This document shows positions 35,353 through 44,825 of a stretch of 64,000 bases of DNA, in pieces. The stretch is taken from NCBI RefSeq assembly GCF_012516395.1, contig NZ_CP051206.1, positions 4,965,334 through 5,029,333 on the forward strand. Direction: 5' to 3'. Below the pieces are notes generated by a model, which worked only from the letters and a program-made list of their open reading frames with translations, did no database searches and was not told the DNA's origin. Position 1 is the stretch's first letter, and every line of letters begins with the position of its first letter. Both the position numbers and the translations under genes were made by a program. Source of the stretch: Dolichospermum flos-aquae CCAP 1403/13F (GTDB lineage: Bacteria > Cyanobacteriota > Cyanobacteriia > Cyanobacteriales > Nostocaceae).

Positions 35353-37218
35353 CTATTCTTCGGTAAGATTTATTTGCGTGGCAGCTTCTGATTTTAAATC
35401 TTTATTATCAACCTGGTTATAAACATTTGTACCAATAGCAAAGATAGTTTGCTGGAAATCCTCTAAAAGGGTCTTCAACTGTGTGGGGGACATATTCGGA
35501 TTGTTCATTGCCGTTTGCAATTGTTCAACTTTCTGATTAGCCAAAGCTATCAACTTCTCACTGACTAAATTGGCATTATCCCGTAATGTTGAAGCATAAG
35601 TAAACAAGAGATTATTCGCTTGGTTTTTGAGTTTCACCAGTTCTTTACGTCTTTGATCTTCTTCGGAAAATAACTTAGCTTGTTGCCGCATTTGCTCAAT
35701 TTCGTTGTTACTTAAACCGCCTGTACTTGTAATCCGAATACTTTGTTCTCTACCTGTACCTTTATCTTGAGCCGCAACTTTGAGAATGCCATTCACATCA
35801 ATTTCAAAAGCCACTTCAATTTGGGGAACGCCGCGAGGAGCAGGAGGAATCCCACTGAGGAGAAACTGCCCTAGACTTTTGTTATCCTTGGCCATGGAGC
35901 GTTCTCCTTGGAGGACATGGACTTCTACGGAGGTTTGACCATCAACGGCTGTAGAAAATATTTGAGCTTTGCTAGTGGGAATAGTGGTATTCCGGTCAAT
36001 AATTTTGGTGAATACTTCTCCTAGTGTTTCAATCCCTAAAGATAGAGGTGTGACATCTAACAGTAATAGGGTATTTAATTCTCCTCCCAAAACTCCGGCT
36101 TGGATAGCTGCACCTAGTGCTACTGCTTCATCAGGGTTGACGGAATGATCTGGGATTTTGCCATTGAAAAATTTGATCAGGGCGTTTTGAACAGCAGGAA
36201 TGCGGGTAGAACCTCCTACTGAAATAATCTTATCTATATTCTGCGGTTTGACTTCCGCATCTTTGAGGACTTGCATCATTGGGGCGATAGTCTCCTCGAT
36301 TAAACTCCCTGTTAGTTCTTCAAATTGAGAACGACTGAGTTCCATTTCCAGATGCTTTGGTCCAGTAGCATCAGCAGTGATAAATGGCAGGTTAATGGAG
36401 GTAATAACCATGCTAGATAGTTCAACTTTGGCTTTTTCCGCGGCTTCTCGCAGGCGTTGGAGTGCCATTTTGTCTTGGGTAATGTCTATTTTCTCTTCTG
36501 CTAGAAATCGCTCTACCATCCAGCAAACAATAGCATTATCAAAGTCGTCTCCGCCGAGATGATTATTACCACAGGTGGCTTTAACTTCAAAAACTCCATC
36601 TCCTAGTCGGAGAATAGATACGTCAAATGTCCCTCCTCCTAAGTCAAATACTAAAATTAATTGCTCTTGATCTTGTTTGTCTAGACCGAAGGCTAGGGCG
36701 GCGGCGGTAGGTTCGTTGATAATTCTTAATACTTCTAGTCCAGCAATAGTAGCTGCATCTTTTGTGGCTTGTCTTTGGGCATCTGTAAAATATGCTGGTA
36801 CGGTAATTACGGCTTTTGTCACTTCGTCACCTAAGAAATTTTCCGCGTCTTGCTTGAGTTTTTTCAAGACCATAGCGGATATTTCTTGGGGTGTGTAATT
36901 TTGTCCGCGAATTTGGACATCAACGGTATTATCTCTTCCTTTGATGCAATTATAAGGGACGCGACTGCGCTCTAATTCTGTATCTTCCCAGCGACGACCG
37001 ATAAATCTTTTAATACTGTAGACTGTGTTTTCGGCATTAGTTATAATTTGTCGCTTTGCTAATTGTCCGATGAGGCGATCTTTCCCTTTACCAAAGGCTA
37101 CAATACTAGGGGTAGTGCGTCCACCTTCGGAGTTGGCAATTACTTTTGGTTGCCCAGATTCCAAAACAGCTACACAACTATTCGTAGTCCCTAAGTCAAT
37201 CCCAATAACTTTTCCCAT
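35353..37218 (-). CDS. dnaK: Chaperone protein DnaK (Hsp70)
   Basis: A 621-residue Hsp70. N-terminal [15 protein letters not shown] and [19 protein letters not shown] are phosphate-binding blocks, [13 protein letters not shown] and [12 protein letters not shown] complete the ATPase domain, and [13 protein letters not shown] opens the substrate domain. The Lys of [12 protein letters not shown]-like sequence ([11 protein letters not shown]) is present. The C-terminal tail is short and lacks a charged EEVD-like end; it ends [11 protein letters not shown]. Its gene is downstream of grpE on the same strand but mobile DNA of about 2.6 kb separates them. Confidence 0.96.
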   Translation of the reverse strand: MGKVIGIDLGTTNSCVAVLESGQPKVIANSEGGRTTPSIVAFGKGKDRLIGQLAKRQIITNAENTVYSIKRFIGRRWEDTELERSRVPYNCIKGRDNTVDVQIRGQNYTPQEISAMVLKKLKQDAENFLGDEVTKAVITVPAYFTDAQRQATKDAATIAGLEVLRIINEPTAAALAFGLDKQDQEQLILVFDLGGGTFDVSILRLGDGVFEVKATCGNNHLGGDDFDNAIVCWMVERFLAEEKIDITQDKMALQRLREAAEKAKVELSSMVITSINLPFITADATGPKHLEMELSRSQFEELTGSLIEETIAPMMQVLKDAEVKPQNIDKIISVGGSTRIPAVQNALIKFFNGKIPDHSVNPDEAVALGAAIQAGVLGGELNTLLLLDVTPLSLGIETLGEVFTKIIDRNTTIPTSKAQIFSTAVDGQTSVEVHVLQGERSMAKDNKSLGQFLLSGIPPAPRGVPQIEVAFEIDVNGILKVAAQDKGTGREQSIRITSTGGLSNNEIEQMRQQAKLFSEEDQRRKELVKLKNQANNLLFTYASTLRDNANLVSEKLIALANQKVEQLQTAMNNPNMSPTQLKTLLEDFQQTIFAIGTNVYNQVDNKDLKSEAATQINLTEE

Positions 37219-37335
37219 AACAATACTGCCAAAAAAAGAGTATGAAGAGAGAGGGCTGATGTAGTAGAGTTATAGTCTTCCAAAATAACAACTCGAAAAC
37301 CACACACAGCCCATGTTCGATATCCTAACACTCTT

Positions 37336-39553
37336 GCAACCCACATTCCGCACCCCAAACTGTCACAGATCAAAAAAGCCCTTAAAGTAGTACATAATAA
37401 CTAAAGTCAATTCAAAAATTAAGATGCTTAATGATAATAAATAGCATTAAAAGCGAAATGGTGTGAGAAAGTGAAACTTGGTAACAAAAGAAAAAAATGA
37501 ATTGATAACCAAATAAGAAATAATTGATAACAACAGAAGTATGAGAGGAAACTGTTGTGAAATTAAAACCTCAAGAAATGGAAATTCAGAACATAGACCA
37601 TCTAGGGATAGTAGCAGGAATCATAGATTCAATCGGAATAGTAGAAATAATAAATGAATTAATAGGAGTCGAAAAAGACGAAAAAGTAAATGCAGGTCAA
37701 GTGGTAAAAGCCATGATAATAAACGGGTTAGGATTTGTCTCCAAACCGTTATATATGTTTCCCAAATATTTTGAAACAATAGCCTGTGAGCATTTAATAG
37801 GAGCAGGAGTAAAACCAGAATATCTCAACGACGATAAATTGGGGAGAGTCATGGATAAACTGTTTATAAAAGGCTTAGATACAATCTTTTTTATCATAGC
37901 CTTAAAAGCTGCTCAAAAATTTGGAGTATCACTATCAACATCACATCTAGACTCATCATCAATGCACGTGCATGGGCAGTATAACACTAGCTTACCATTC
38001 GTAATATTTGAGAGTCAAAAAGTAGGAAATAACCAAGAATTAGAAGAATTAGCAGTAAAATCACCAAAAGAAATAACCATCACCTACGGTTATTCTCGTG
38101 ACCATCGTCCAGACTTAAAACAGTTTATCATAGAAATGATATGTTCAGGAGATGGAGACATACCAATATTTTTAAAACTAGCATCGGGAAACCAAGCTGA
38201 CTCATCATGTTTTGGTAAAATAGCAGTAGAATATCAAAAACAATTAGAAGTTAATAGTCTCATGGTTGCTGACGCTGCTTTATATACAGAATCAAACCTG
38301 AAAATGATGTCAGAATTACGTTGGTTATGTCGAGTACCATTAAGCATAAAAGCAGCAAAATCATTAATATCAACATTAGCAGAATCAGAATTTATTGATA
38401 GTACAATACCAGGATATAAATTAGCATCAAAAATCCAAAATTATGCAGGGATAGAACAAAGATGGTTAGTAGTGCAAAGTCAAGAAAGAAAAGAATCAGA
38501 CCTGCATAAGCTCACACAAAAAATTACCAAAGCAGAATCAAAAGCTGTGCAAGATTTGAAAAAGTTATCACAAGAGAGATTTGCATGTGTTGCAGATGCT
38601 ATCAAGGCATTATCAAAATTATCAAAACAATTCAAATATCATCAAATTCACGAAAGTACGGTGACTCAAGTAAAATCTAATAAAAAAGATACTTCAGGAG
38701 AAATATCCTATCAAATATCAGCTACAGTCTCCCAGGATGAAAGTAAAATTAATACAGAATTGCTGAGTGCGGGACGTTTTATTATTGCGACAAATGTTTT
38801 AGATTCAAAGGAACTAAGCAATGATTCTATGCTCAGGGAATATAAAGCTCAACAATCATGTGAAAGAGGGTTTGGTTTTCTCAAAGACCCATTATTTTTT
38901 GCCGACAGTATTTTCCTCAAAAGTCCTGAGAGAATAGAGTCTTTGGGAATGATTATGGGTTTATGTCTACTGGTTTATACTTTGGCTCAACGTCATATTA
39001 GAAATGCTCTTTTGGAGTCTAAATCAACAATTAAAAATCAATTAGGCAAAGCAACTAATCGTCCTACTTTACGCTGGATTTTTCAATGCTTTCAGTGTAT
39101 TCATTTGGTTACACTCAGTCAGGAGAAACATATTTCTAATTGGAATAAGGACAGAGATTTTATCTTGAGTCTTTTACCAGATGATTGTTTACGTTACTAT
39201 CAATTAGTCAGCTAATTATCATCTCTATCAATTTAATTTCTATGAGTAAAGATGAGCTAATCTCTTTGATTTATAGCTCCATTTTACTATGTCTATAATT
39301 TCGTTTTTTACTTTAATTGATTAGTCTAACTTATAATTATTTCTTGAATATCTCCTTTCGCTTATTCATTGACCTCTCCAGGTGGTGTGCATTCTTATTG
39401 CTTCTTATTGAGAATAGATTTTGATGACATTTTTGGTGATTTACTGTTTCTCAAATGCCTTTTTTCACTTTATCTGTTTGTTTTGATGCTCCCTTTGATT
39501 TTCATCTCCGTAATTTCCCTCTGTAACATTTTGGGGTGCGGAATGTGGGTTGC
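37336..39553 (+). mobile_element. IS1634-family insertion sequence, complete
   Basis: A 2218-bp element bounded by perfect 24-bp inverted repeats: the left end starts GCAACCCACATTCCGCACCC (37336-37359) and the right end is its reverse complement (39530-39553). It carries one transposase gene. I could not identify a convincing target duplication. It sits between grpE and dnaK, opposite to their direction. Confidence 0.8.
37557..39215 (+). CDS. IS1634-family transposase
   Basis: A 552-residue transposase. The N-terminal DUF4277-like domain is MEIQNIDHLGIVAGIIDSIG, then NAGQVVKAMIINGLGFVSKPLY and HLDSSSMHVHGQY, containing the first catalytic Asp of the DDE fold. The middle has ITYGYSRDHRPDLKQF and VADAALYT (second Asp), and the C-terminal part CERGFGFLKDPLFFADSIF with the catalytic Glu. 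Length and layout are those of IS1634 enzymes. No frameshift or stop is seen, so it may be active. Confidence 0.88.
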   Translation: MKLKPQEMEIQNIDHLGIVAGIIDSIGIVEIINELIGVEKDEKVNAGQVVKAMIINGLGFVSKPLYMFPKYFETIACEHLIGAGVKPEYLNDDKLGRVMDKLFIKGLDTIFFIIALKAAQKFGVSLSTSHLDSSSMHVHGQYNTSLPFVIFESQKVGNNQELEELAVKSPKEITITYGYSRDHRPDLKQFIIEMICSGDGDIPIFLKLASGNQADSSCFGKIAVEYQKQLEVNSLMVADAALYTESNLKMMSELRWLCRVPLSIKAAKSLISTLAESEFIDSTIPGYKLASKIQNYAGIEQRWLVVQSQERKESDLHKLTQKITKAESKAVQDLKKLSQERFACVADAIKALSKLSKQFKYHQIHESTVTQVKSNKKDTSGEISYQISATVSQDESKINTELLSAGRFIIATNVLDSKELSNDSMLREYKAQQSCERGFGFLKDPLFFADSIFLKSPERIESLGMIMGLCLLVYTLAQRHIRNALLESKSTIKNQLGKATNRPTLRWIFQCFQCIHLVTLSQEKHISNWNKDRDFILSLLPDDCLRYYQLVS

Positions 39554-39563
39554 AATGCCATAC

Positions 39564-39742
39564 TTGAATCCCACCTTCCGCACCCTAAACTGTCACACAA
39601 CGAAAAATGGTCGTTTGGGGATTTGAGATTGGCGATAGCCACCTAAGATTTCGACAGTTTTGTATCAAAATTATCATTAAATGTATTCAAAAATCCGAAA
39701 TTACCGATTGTGACACTGGGGGGTGCGGAATGTGGGTTGAAT
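39564..39742. mobile_element. 179-bp MITE-like element derived from the IS1634 ends
   Basis: Imperfect ~34-bp inverted repeats, beginning TTGAATCCCACCTTCCGCAC on the left and ending GTGCGGAATGTGGGTTGAAT on the right, resemble the ends of the adjacent IS. The interior has no gene. It starts ten bases after the IS right end, so the IS and MITE abut. Confidence 0.65.
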
Positions 39743-39962
39743 AACCAACGTCAGAACTTTGTTCACCAAGAAACTACACGAATAATCAGCGGTAATAGCA
39801 CGGTAGTTACTGAAAAATTAGAAGTCAAAAACATGAGTGCCAAAGCTTTGAATATGGTTGCTTTATTTCCGCCCTGCGGTACTAGGTCGTGCGAAGCGTC
39901 AAAAATCTCAGGCTCCGCTAGGGGATGTAGAAACCCCTGGCTCAAACGAAGTTAGCCAGGGG
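39743..39962 (+). pseudogene. tnpB relic with IS200/IS605-type right-end hairpins
   Basis: The frame reads RQNFVHQETTRIISGNSTVV and TEKLEVKNMSAKA, resembling the RuvC-II region of TnpB (VVTEKL holds the catalytic Glu), then breaks into unrelated text. The segment ends with hairpins GGGGATGTAGAAACCCC (39921) and CCCCTGGCT...AGCCAGGGG (39934-39962), matching a solo copy at 41407. The 5' part of tnpB is missing and the MITE-like element abuts the truncation. Confidence 0.5.
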
Positions 39963-39971
39963 TAGTTCATG

Positions 39972-40646
39972 TTAACCGTTATCTTGGCTAGACAAATCTT
40001 CTGATTCTAAAGATATATCTTCTCTGGGAGCAGCTACTTTCACCATGGCATGACGGAGGACACGCTCACCAAAATAGTAGCCGCGAACTAACTCTTCTAA
40101 AACTGTTCCTTCTGGATGTTCATCTGTCGGTTCTCGCATGACGGCTTCATGCAAATTTGGGTCAAATTCTTGACCTTCAGGGCGCATGGGTGCTACACCT
40201 AGACGTTTTAAACAATCCACCAACTGTTTGTAAACCCCTTGATAACTCTTATGAATTGTCATTTCGCCATCACCTTGGGGTTTGAGGTGCGCTCGCGCTC
40301 GCTCAAAATTATCTACAACAGGTAGCAATTCTGTAATTGTATTTCGCTTTACCTGTAAGTCAATTTCTTCTTTTTCTTTGGCAGTTCGCTTGCGATAATT
40401 CTCAAAATCTGCGGCAATTCGCATATACTGAGTGCTACGGTCTTCTAGTTGGGTTTTGAGCGTTTCAATTTGTTGATTTAACTCTGCTAAAACAGCGATA
40501 TCTACTTCAATAGGGTTGGCTGTAGCATCGCCATGTTCTTCAGTGAGTATGTTATCTCCCTGTTCATTTATTTGGTTTGCTGCTTGCTCATTAACCTCGT
40601 ATCCAGGTTCGTTGGAGTTAATTTCGGACGGGGAGTCACTTTTCAT
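39972..40646 (-). CDS. grpE: Nucleotide exchange factor GrpE
   Basis: A 224-residue GrpE: an acidic N-terminal region (residues 1-45), a long coiled coil ([33 protein letters not shown], residues ~55-90), then the beta-domain with [28 protein letters not shown] and [21 protein letters not shown]. It releases ADP from DnaK. In cyanobacteria it usually precedes dnaK; here mobile DNA lies between. Its stop is ten bases from the tnpB relic end. Confidence 0.94.
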   Translation of the reverse strand: MKSDSPSEINSNEPGYEVNEQAANQINEQGDNILTEEHGDATANPIEVDIAVLAELNQQIETLKTQLEDRSTQYMRIAADFENYRKRTAKEKEEIDLQVKRNTITELLPVVDNFERARAHLKPQGDGEMTIHKSYQGVYKQLVDCLKRLGVAPMRPEGQEFDPNLHEAVMREPTDEHPEGTVLEELVRGYYFGERVLRHAMVKVAAPREDISLESEDLSSQDNG

Positions 40647-41487
40647 AAGAATATGTGGTATGTGGTAAATTCAGTCACTTAAGTGCTGAGAAGAATGGTT
40701 TGAGGTAAACTTAGATGTGTTCGGTGACTTTAGCAACTGCTGGCTATATCTTGAGTTGATTAGCCTAATTCCTGGCTTATATAGTGTACCTGTTTATTTT
40801 CGTTTACTATTATTTACTCATTCCAGATGCTTTTAACAGCACAAATTTAACGAGCATTCAGCTAGTAAGCTAATTTTGGGTTTAAATCCCCCTTTTCAAC
40901 AACCCGCTGACGACGGACTGCTTTTTAAATTACCAATATTTTGGCAGGAAGTGATACCACTAAGCTGTCACGCATCTAGTTTTTGAACCCAATCTGGGCT
41001 ATAGGCGGGTTTCCACCTCCAAATTATACAATTTAAGTGCGCGACAACTTATTATTCTATTGTGATAAATGGTGAATAGAATGGGAAATAAAGACAAAAT
41101 AATTCAAAATAGCTGAACAGTAAGGCTTTGATCTTCAAAAAAACTCTTGCCTTGTTTGTTCTCACTTAATTCTCGGCCATGAAAATTTAAATTTCAGGAG
41201 GCAGGAGGAACCCACCCTTACTCATAGTGGGATTAAAGCAAAGACGCTTTATACTGTACTTCGTGCCGCTATGCTAACGCGCTGCGTGTCTTAGTATAAT
41301 TCTTTCTGTAAACCCAGAACTAAAGTTTTAATTGATACTCATAACCTCCTGCCCCCTGCCTCTTAACTCCTGCCTTTTTGTAAAAAGGTTGTTGACTGAA
41401 ATTTAAGGGGATGTAGAAACCCCATCTTCAACGAAGTAAGATGGGGTAGTTCAAAAAAGAGGTTTCTCTACCCTAACCCAATTGCTT
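40647..41487. other. 841-base divergent region between grpE and pilB
   Basis: No gene is recognised. The first ~330 bases are presumed promoter DNA for grpE and pilB; I saw no CIRCE element (TTAGCACTC-N9-GAGTGCTAA). From about 41195 repeat-like DNA appears: AGGAGGCAGGAGG is mirrored by CCTCCTGCCCCCTGCCTC near 41345. At 41407-41446 GGGGATGTAGAAACCCC and CCCCATCTT...AAGATGGGG form hairpins like those ending the tnpB relic at 39921, so this is a solo right end. Confidence 0.6.
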
Positions 41488-43488
41488 ATGACTTACTCAT
41501 CACCACAACGGCGTAGCACTGCGCTGACTACAAGAACTGAGTTTTCGCCTTTCGGTAATAAATTAGTAACGTCTGGCTATGTCAATAATGAACAAATGAA
41601 GCAGGCTGTAATTGCCAGCCGCAAGTCCGGTAAACCACTGACAGAAGTATTAGAATCAATTACTGAGCGAAAATTATCACCTGAGTTGGTCACCGAATAC
41701 AAAAAACAACATTTATTTGAACTCAAAATTTTATACGGCGTTGAGTCTCTTGATCCCGAAATCTACGAAATTGATACAACAAACGTGGGGAATTTAATTC
41801 AAACCCTCATTCCTGTTGATATCTGTCGTCGGCATCACTTAATCCCACTGTCAAGAAATGATAACCAAAGCCCACCTTATGTGTTGGTGGCTATGGTTGA
41901 TCCAGATAATTTAGATGCTTCTGATGATCTTAATCAGATTTTGCGTTCCCAAGGCTTGTCTTTTCAACGCAGGGTAATTACCCAGAAAGATTATCAGGAC
42001 ATCATTAACAAATTTTTAAATGAACAAGCGGCACGCCGAAAGATATTAGACCGGCAAAAAAATTATGATGTCAAGGGTGATTTAGACAATCTAGGGACTC
42101 TGGACATAGATGAAAGTAGTGATAATGATGTTGATTTAGATAATGCTATGAAGGGTGCTGATCATGCACCAATCATTAAACTTGTGAATCGGATTTTGTT
42201 GAAGGCTTTAACTGAGGGTGTTTCGGATATTCACATTGAACCGCAGGAAGAATATTTACGGATTCGTTTCCGTAAGGATGGGGTATTACATGAGGCATTT
42301 GATAATATGCCGAAAAAAATTATCCCAGCGGTAACAGCCCGATTTAAAATTATTTCTAACCTGGACATTGCTGAAAGACGTTTACCTCAAGATGGCCGGA
42401 TTCGCCGGATATTTGCCGGAAGAAAGGTAGATTTCCGGGTAAATACTCTACCTAGTCGCTATGGAGAAAAGGTTGTTGTACGGATTTTAGATAACTCTAC
42501 AACTCAATTAGGTTTGGATAAGTTAATTACTGACCCAGAAACCTTAAATATTGTTAAGGATATGTTTAGTAAGCCATTCGGGTTGATTTTAGTGACGGGA
42601 CCAACTGGTTCGGGTAAAACTACTTCGTTGTATTCGGCACTATCAGAAAAGAATGATCCGGGGATTAATATCAGTACAGTAGAAGATCCAATTGAGTATA
42701 GTTTACCGGGGATTACTCAAGTACAGGTAATTCGGGAAAAGGGGTTGGATTTCTCGACGGTCTTGCGGGCTTTCTTGCGTCAAGATCCAGATGTGTTGCT
42801 GGTGGGGGAAACACGGGATCGGGAAACTGCGAAAACGGCGATTGAGGCAGCATTAACCGGTCACTTGGTATTAACTACTTTACACACTAATGATGCACCA
42901 GGAGCGATCGCTCGCTTGGGAGAAATGGGTATTGAACCTTTCATGATTTCCAGTTCTTTAATTGGTGTTTTAGCACAACGTCTAGTTCGTCGTGTCTGTG
43001 CTGAATGTCGTATAGCATACACTCCGACCATTAAAGAACTAGCTCGCTATGGTCTATCCGTTTCCCAAGAAGCTCAGGTAACTTTCTACAAAGCCAATAC
43101 TATTCCACCAGAAGAAATAGCCAGCCATAAAAATCTTTGTCAAAAATGTGGTGGTGTTGGCTACAAGGGGCGTTGTGGGGTTTATGAAGTAATGCGGATT
43201 ACTGAAGAATTACAAACTCTGATCAACAAGGAAGCACCTACAGAAAGGATTAAAGAAGTAGCTGTTGAAGAGGGGATGAAAACCTTACTAGCTTACAGTT
43301 TGGACTTAGTTCGTCAAGGAGCAACTACCTTAGAAGAAGTAGAGCGAGTAACACTTACAGATAAAGGTTTAGAGGCTGAATTAAAAGCTAAACGCAAAAG
43401 TGGTCTGACTTGTCTGACTTGTAGTGGGGAATTACAACCAGAATGGTTAGATTGTCCTTACTGTATGACACCTTGCTTTACAGATTAG
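41488..43488 (+). CDS. pilB: Type IV pilus assembly ATPase PilB
   Basis: A 666-residue GspE/PilB ATPase. The N-terminal T2SSE_N domain covers ~1-160. The ATPase domain has LPQDGRIRR, Walker A GPTGSGKTTSL (~371-381), Asp box ISTVEDPIEY, Walker B LLVGETRDRETA (~435) and the His box LTTLHTNDAPGA. A four-Cys zinc motif combines CAECR and CQKCGGVGYKGRCGVYEV. A further Cys-rich tail (CLTCSGELQPEWLDCPYCMTPC) is a cyanobacterial extension. The start is the ATG at 41488. It powers pilus extension in motility and DNA uptake. Confidence 0.95.
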   Translation: MTYSSPQRRSTALTTRTEFSPFGNKLVTSGYVNNEQMKQAVIASRKSGKPLTEVLESITERKLSPELVTEYKKQHLFELKILYGVESLDPEIYEIDTTNVGNLIQTLIPVDICRRHHLIPLSRNDNQSPPYVLVAMVDPDNLDASDDLNQILRSQGLSFQRRVITQKDYQDIINKFLNEQAARRKILDRQKNYDVKGDLDNLGTLDIDESSDNDVDLDNAMKGADHAPIIKLVNRILLKALTEGVSDIHIEPQEEYLRIRFRKDGVLHEAFDNMPKKIIPAVTARFKIISNLDIAERRLPQDGRIRRIFAGRKVDFRVNTLPSRYGEKVVVRILDNSTTQLGLDKLITDPETLNIVKDMFSKPFGLILVTGPTGSGKTTSLYSALSEKNDPGINISTVEDPIEYSLPGITQVQVIREKGLDFSTVLRAFLRQDPDVLLVGETRDRETAKTAIEAALTGHLVLTTLHTNDAPGAIARLGEMGIEPFMISSSLIGVLAQRLVRRVCAECRIAYTPTIKELARYGLSVSQEAQVTFYKANTIPPEEIASHKNLCQKCGGVGYKGRCGVYEVMRITEELQTLINKEAPTERIKEVAVEEGMKTLLAYSLDLVRQGATTLEEVERVTLTDKGLEAELKAKRKSGLTCLTCSGELQPEWLDCPYCMTPCFTD

Positions 43489-43552
43489 CCGCACATTTTG
43501 AATTGAGAGTTTTAAGTTTTTTATTGTTAATTAATGGGAACGAAATCAGACT

Positions 43553-44653
43553 ATGGAAATGATGATTGAAGACTTGATGGAAGAACTGATTACTAGAGGT
43601 GGGTCAGACTTGCACCTATCCGCTGGATTGCCTCCCTATTTTCGGATTAGTGGACGTCTGACACCTATTGGTGAAAACATATTGACGGCTGATGAATGTC
43701 AAAGGCTAATTTTCAGTATGCTCAATAACACTCAGCGCAAAACTTTAGAGCAAACATGGGAATTAGATTGTTCTTACGGTGTCAAAGGATTAGCTAGGTT
43801 CCGGGTGAATGTCTATAAAGAACGTGGTGCTTATGCTGCTTGTTTACGAGCATTAAGTTCTAAAATTCCTAACTTTGAAAAATTAGGTTTGCCAGATATA
43901 GTCCGGGAAATGACGGAAAAACCTAGAGGACTAATTCTCGTCACAGGTCCAACTGGTTCTGGGAAGACTACTACCCTAGCGGCAATGATTGACTTAATTA
44001 ACCGCACTAGGGCAGAACATATTTTAACAGTTGAAGACCCTGTGGAATTTGTTTATGAACCAATCAAAAGCCTAGTTCACCAACGCCAATTAGGAGAAGA
44101 TACGAAGAGTTTTGCTAATGCTTTAAAAGCAGCTTTACGAGAAGATCCCGATATTATTCTGGTAGGAGAAATGCGGGACTTGGAAACCATTGCGTTGGCG
44201 ATTTCCGCCGCAGAAACAGGTCACTTGGTATTTGGTACACTACATACAAGTTCTGCCGCACAAACCGTTGACCGGATTATTGACGTTTTTCCCTCAGAAA
44301 AACAAACTCAGGTGCGGGTGCAGTTGTCTAACTCCTTAGTCGCAGTTTTTAGTCAGACTTTAGTACCTAAGAAAAATGTCAAGTCAGGTGAATATGGGCG
44401 AGTAATGGCTCAAGAAATTATGATTATCACTCCCGCTATTTCTAACTTAATTCGGGAAGGAAAAACAGCACAAATTTACTCAGCTATTCAGACGGGTGGT
44501 AAATTGGGAATGCAAACTCTAGAAAAAGTTTTAGCTGATTTGTACAAAGCTGGAACTATTTCTTTTGAAGCAGCAATATCTAAAACTTCTAAACCAGATG
44601 AAGTCCAGCGTCTAATTGGTGCAACAGCCCCAGCAGGAGCTAAATTACGTTAA
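43553..44653 (+). CDS. pilT: Type IV pilus retraction ATPase PilT
   Basis: A 366-residue PilT: SDLHLSAGLPPYFRISGRL at the N terminus, Walker A GPTGSGKTTTLAAM (~132-145), HILTVEDPVEF, Walker B DIILVGEMRDLETI and HLVFGTLHTSSA. Length and motifs are normal for a retraction ATPase. It depolymerises the pilus fibre for twitching. It is 64 bases downstream of pilB. Confidence 0.95.
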   Translation: MEMMIEDLMEELITRGGSDLHLSAGLPPYFRISGRLTPIGENILTADECQRLIFSMLNNTQRKTLEQTWELDCSYGVKGLARFRVNVYKERGAYAACLRALSSKIPNFEKLGLPDIVREMTEKPRGLILVTGPTGSGKTTTLAAMIDLINRTRAEHILTVEDPVEFVYEPIKSLVHQRQLGEDTKSFANALKAALREDPDIILVGEMRDLETIALAISAAETGHLVFGTLHTSSAAQTVDRIIDVFPSEKQTQVRVQLSNSLVAVFSQTLVPKKNVKSGEYGRVMAQEIMIITPAISNLIREGKTAQIYSAIQTGGKLGMQTLEKVLADLYKAGTISFEAAISKTSKPDEVQRLIGATAPAGAKLR

Positions 44654-44825
44654 CAGGCAGGGGGCAGGGAGCAGGGAGCAGGGTAAAAGAATTATTCCAA
44701 TGACAACTGACAACTGTACGGGCGAAGCATTTGGAGAACTATTTTTGGCAATGACCGATAATTTATCTTCCAAATGCTTCGCCCCTACTAACAACTGACC
44801 AATTCTAAAATTTTAAATAAATATT
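44654..44825. repeat. Inverted-repeat element between pilT and pilC
   Basis: The 171-base gap contains a GGGAGCAGGGAGCAGGG tandem at its start. GGGCGAAGCATTTGGA (44720-44735) is exactly mirrored by TCCAAATGCTTCGCCC (44769-44784), so a MITE-like unit spans about 44716-44788. It does not break the pilB-pilT-pilC order. Confidence 0.75.

Noticed and set aside
39369-39626. Plus-strand frame past the IS1634 transposase
   Set aside because: It spans the IS right end and the adjoining MITE ends and has no domain.
40647-41487. Possible CIRCE/HrcA heat-shock operator upstream of grpE
   Set aside because: No TTAGCACTC-N9-GAGTGCTAA or close variant was found by eye.
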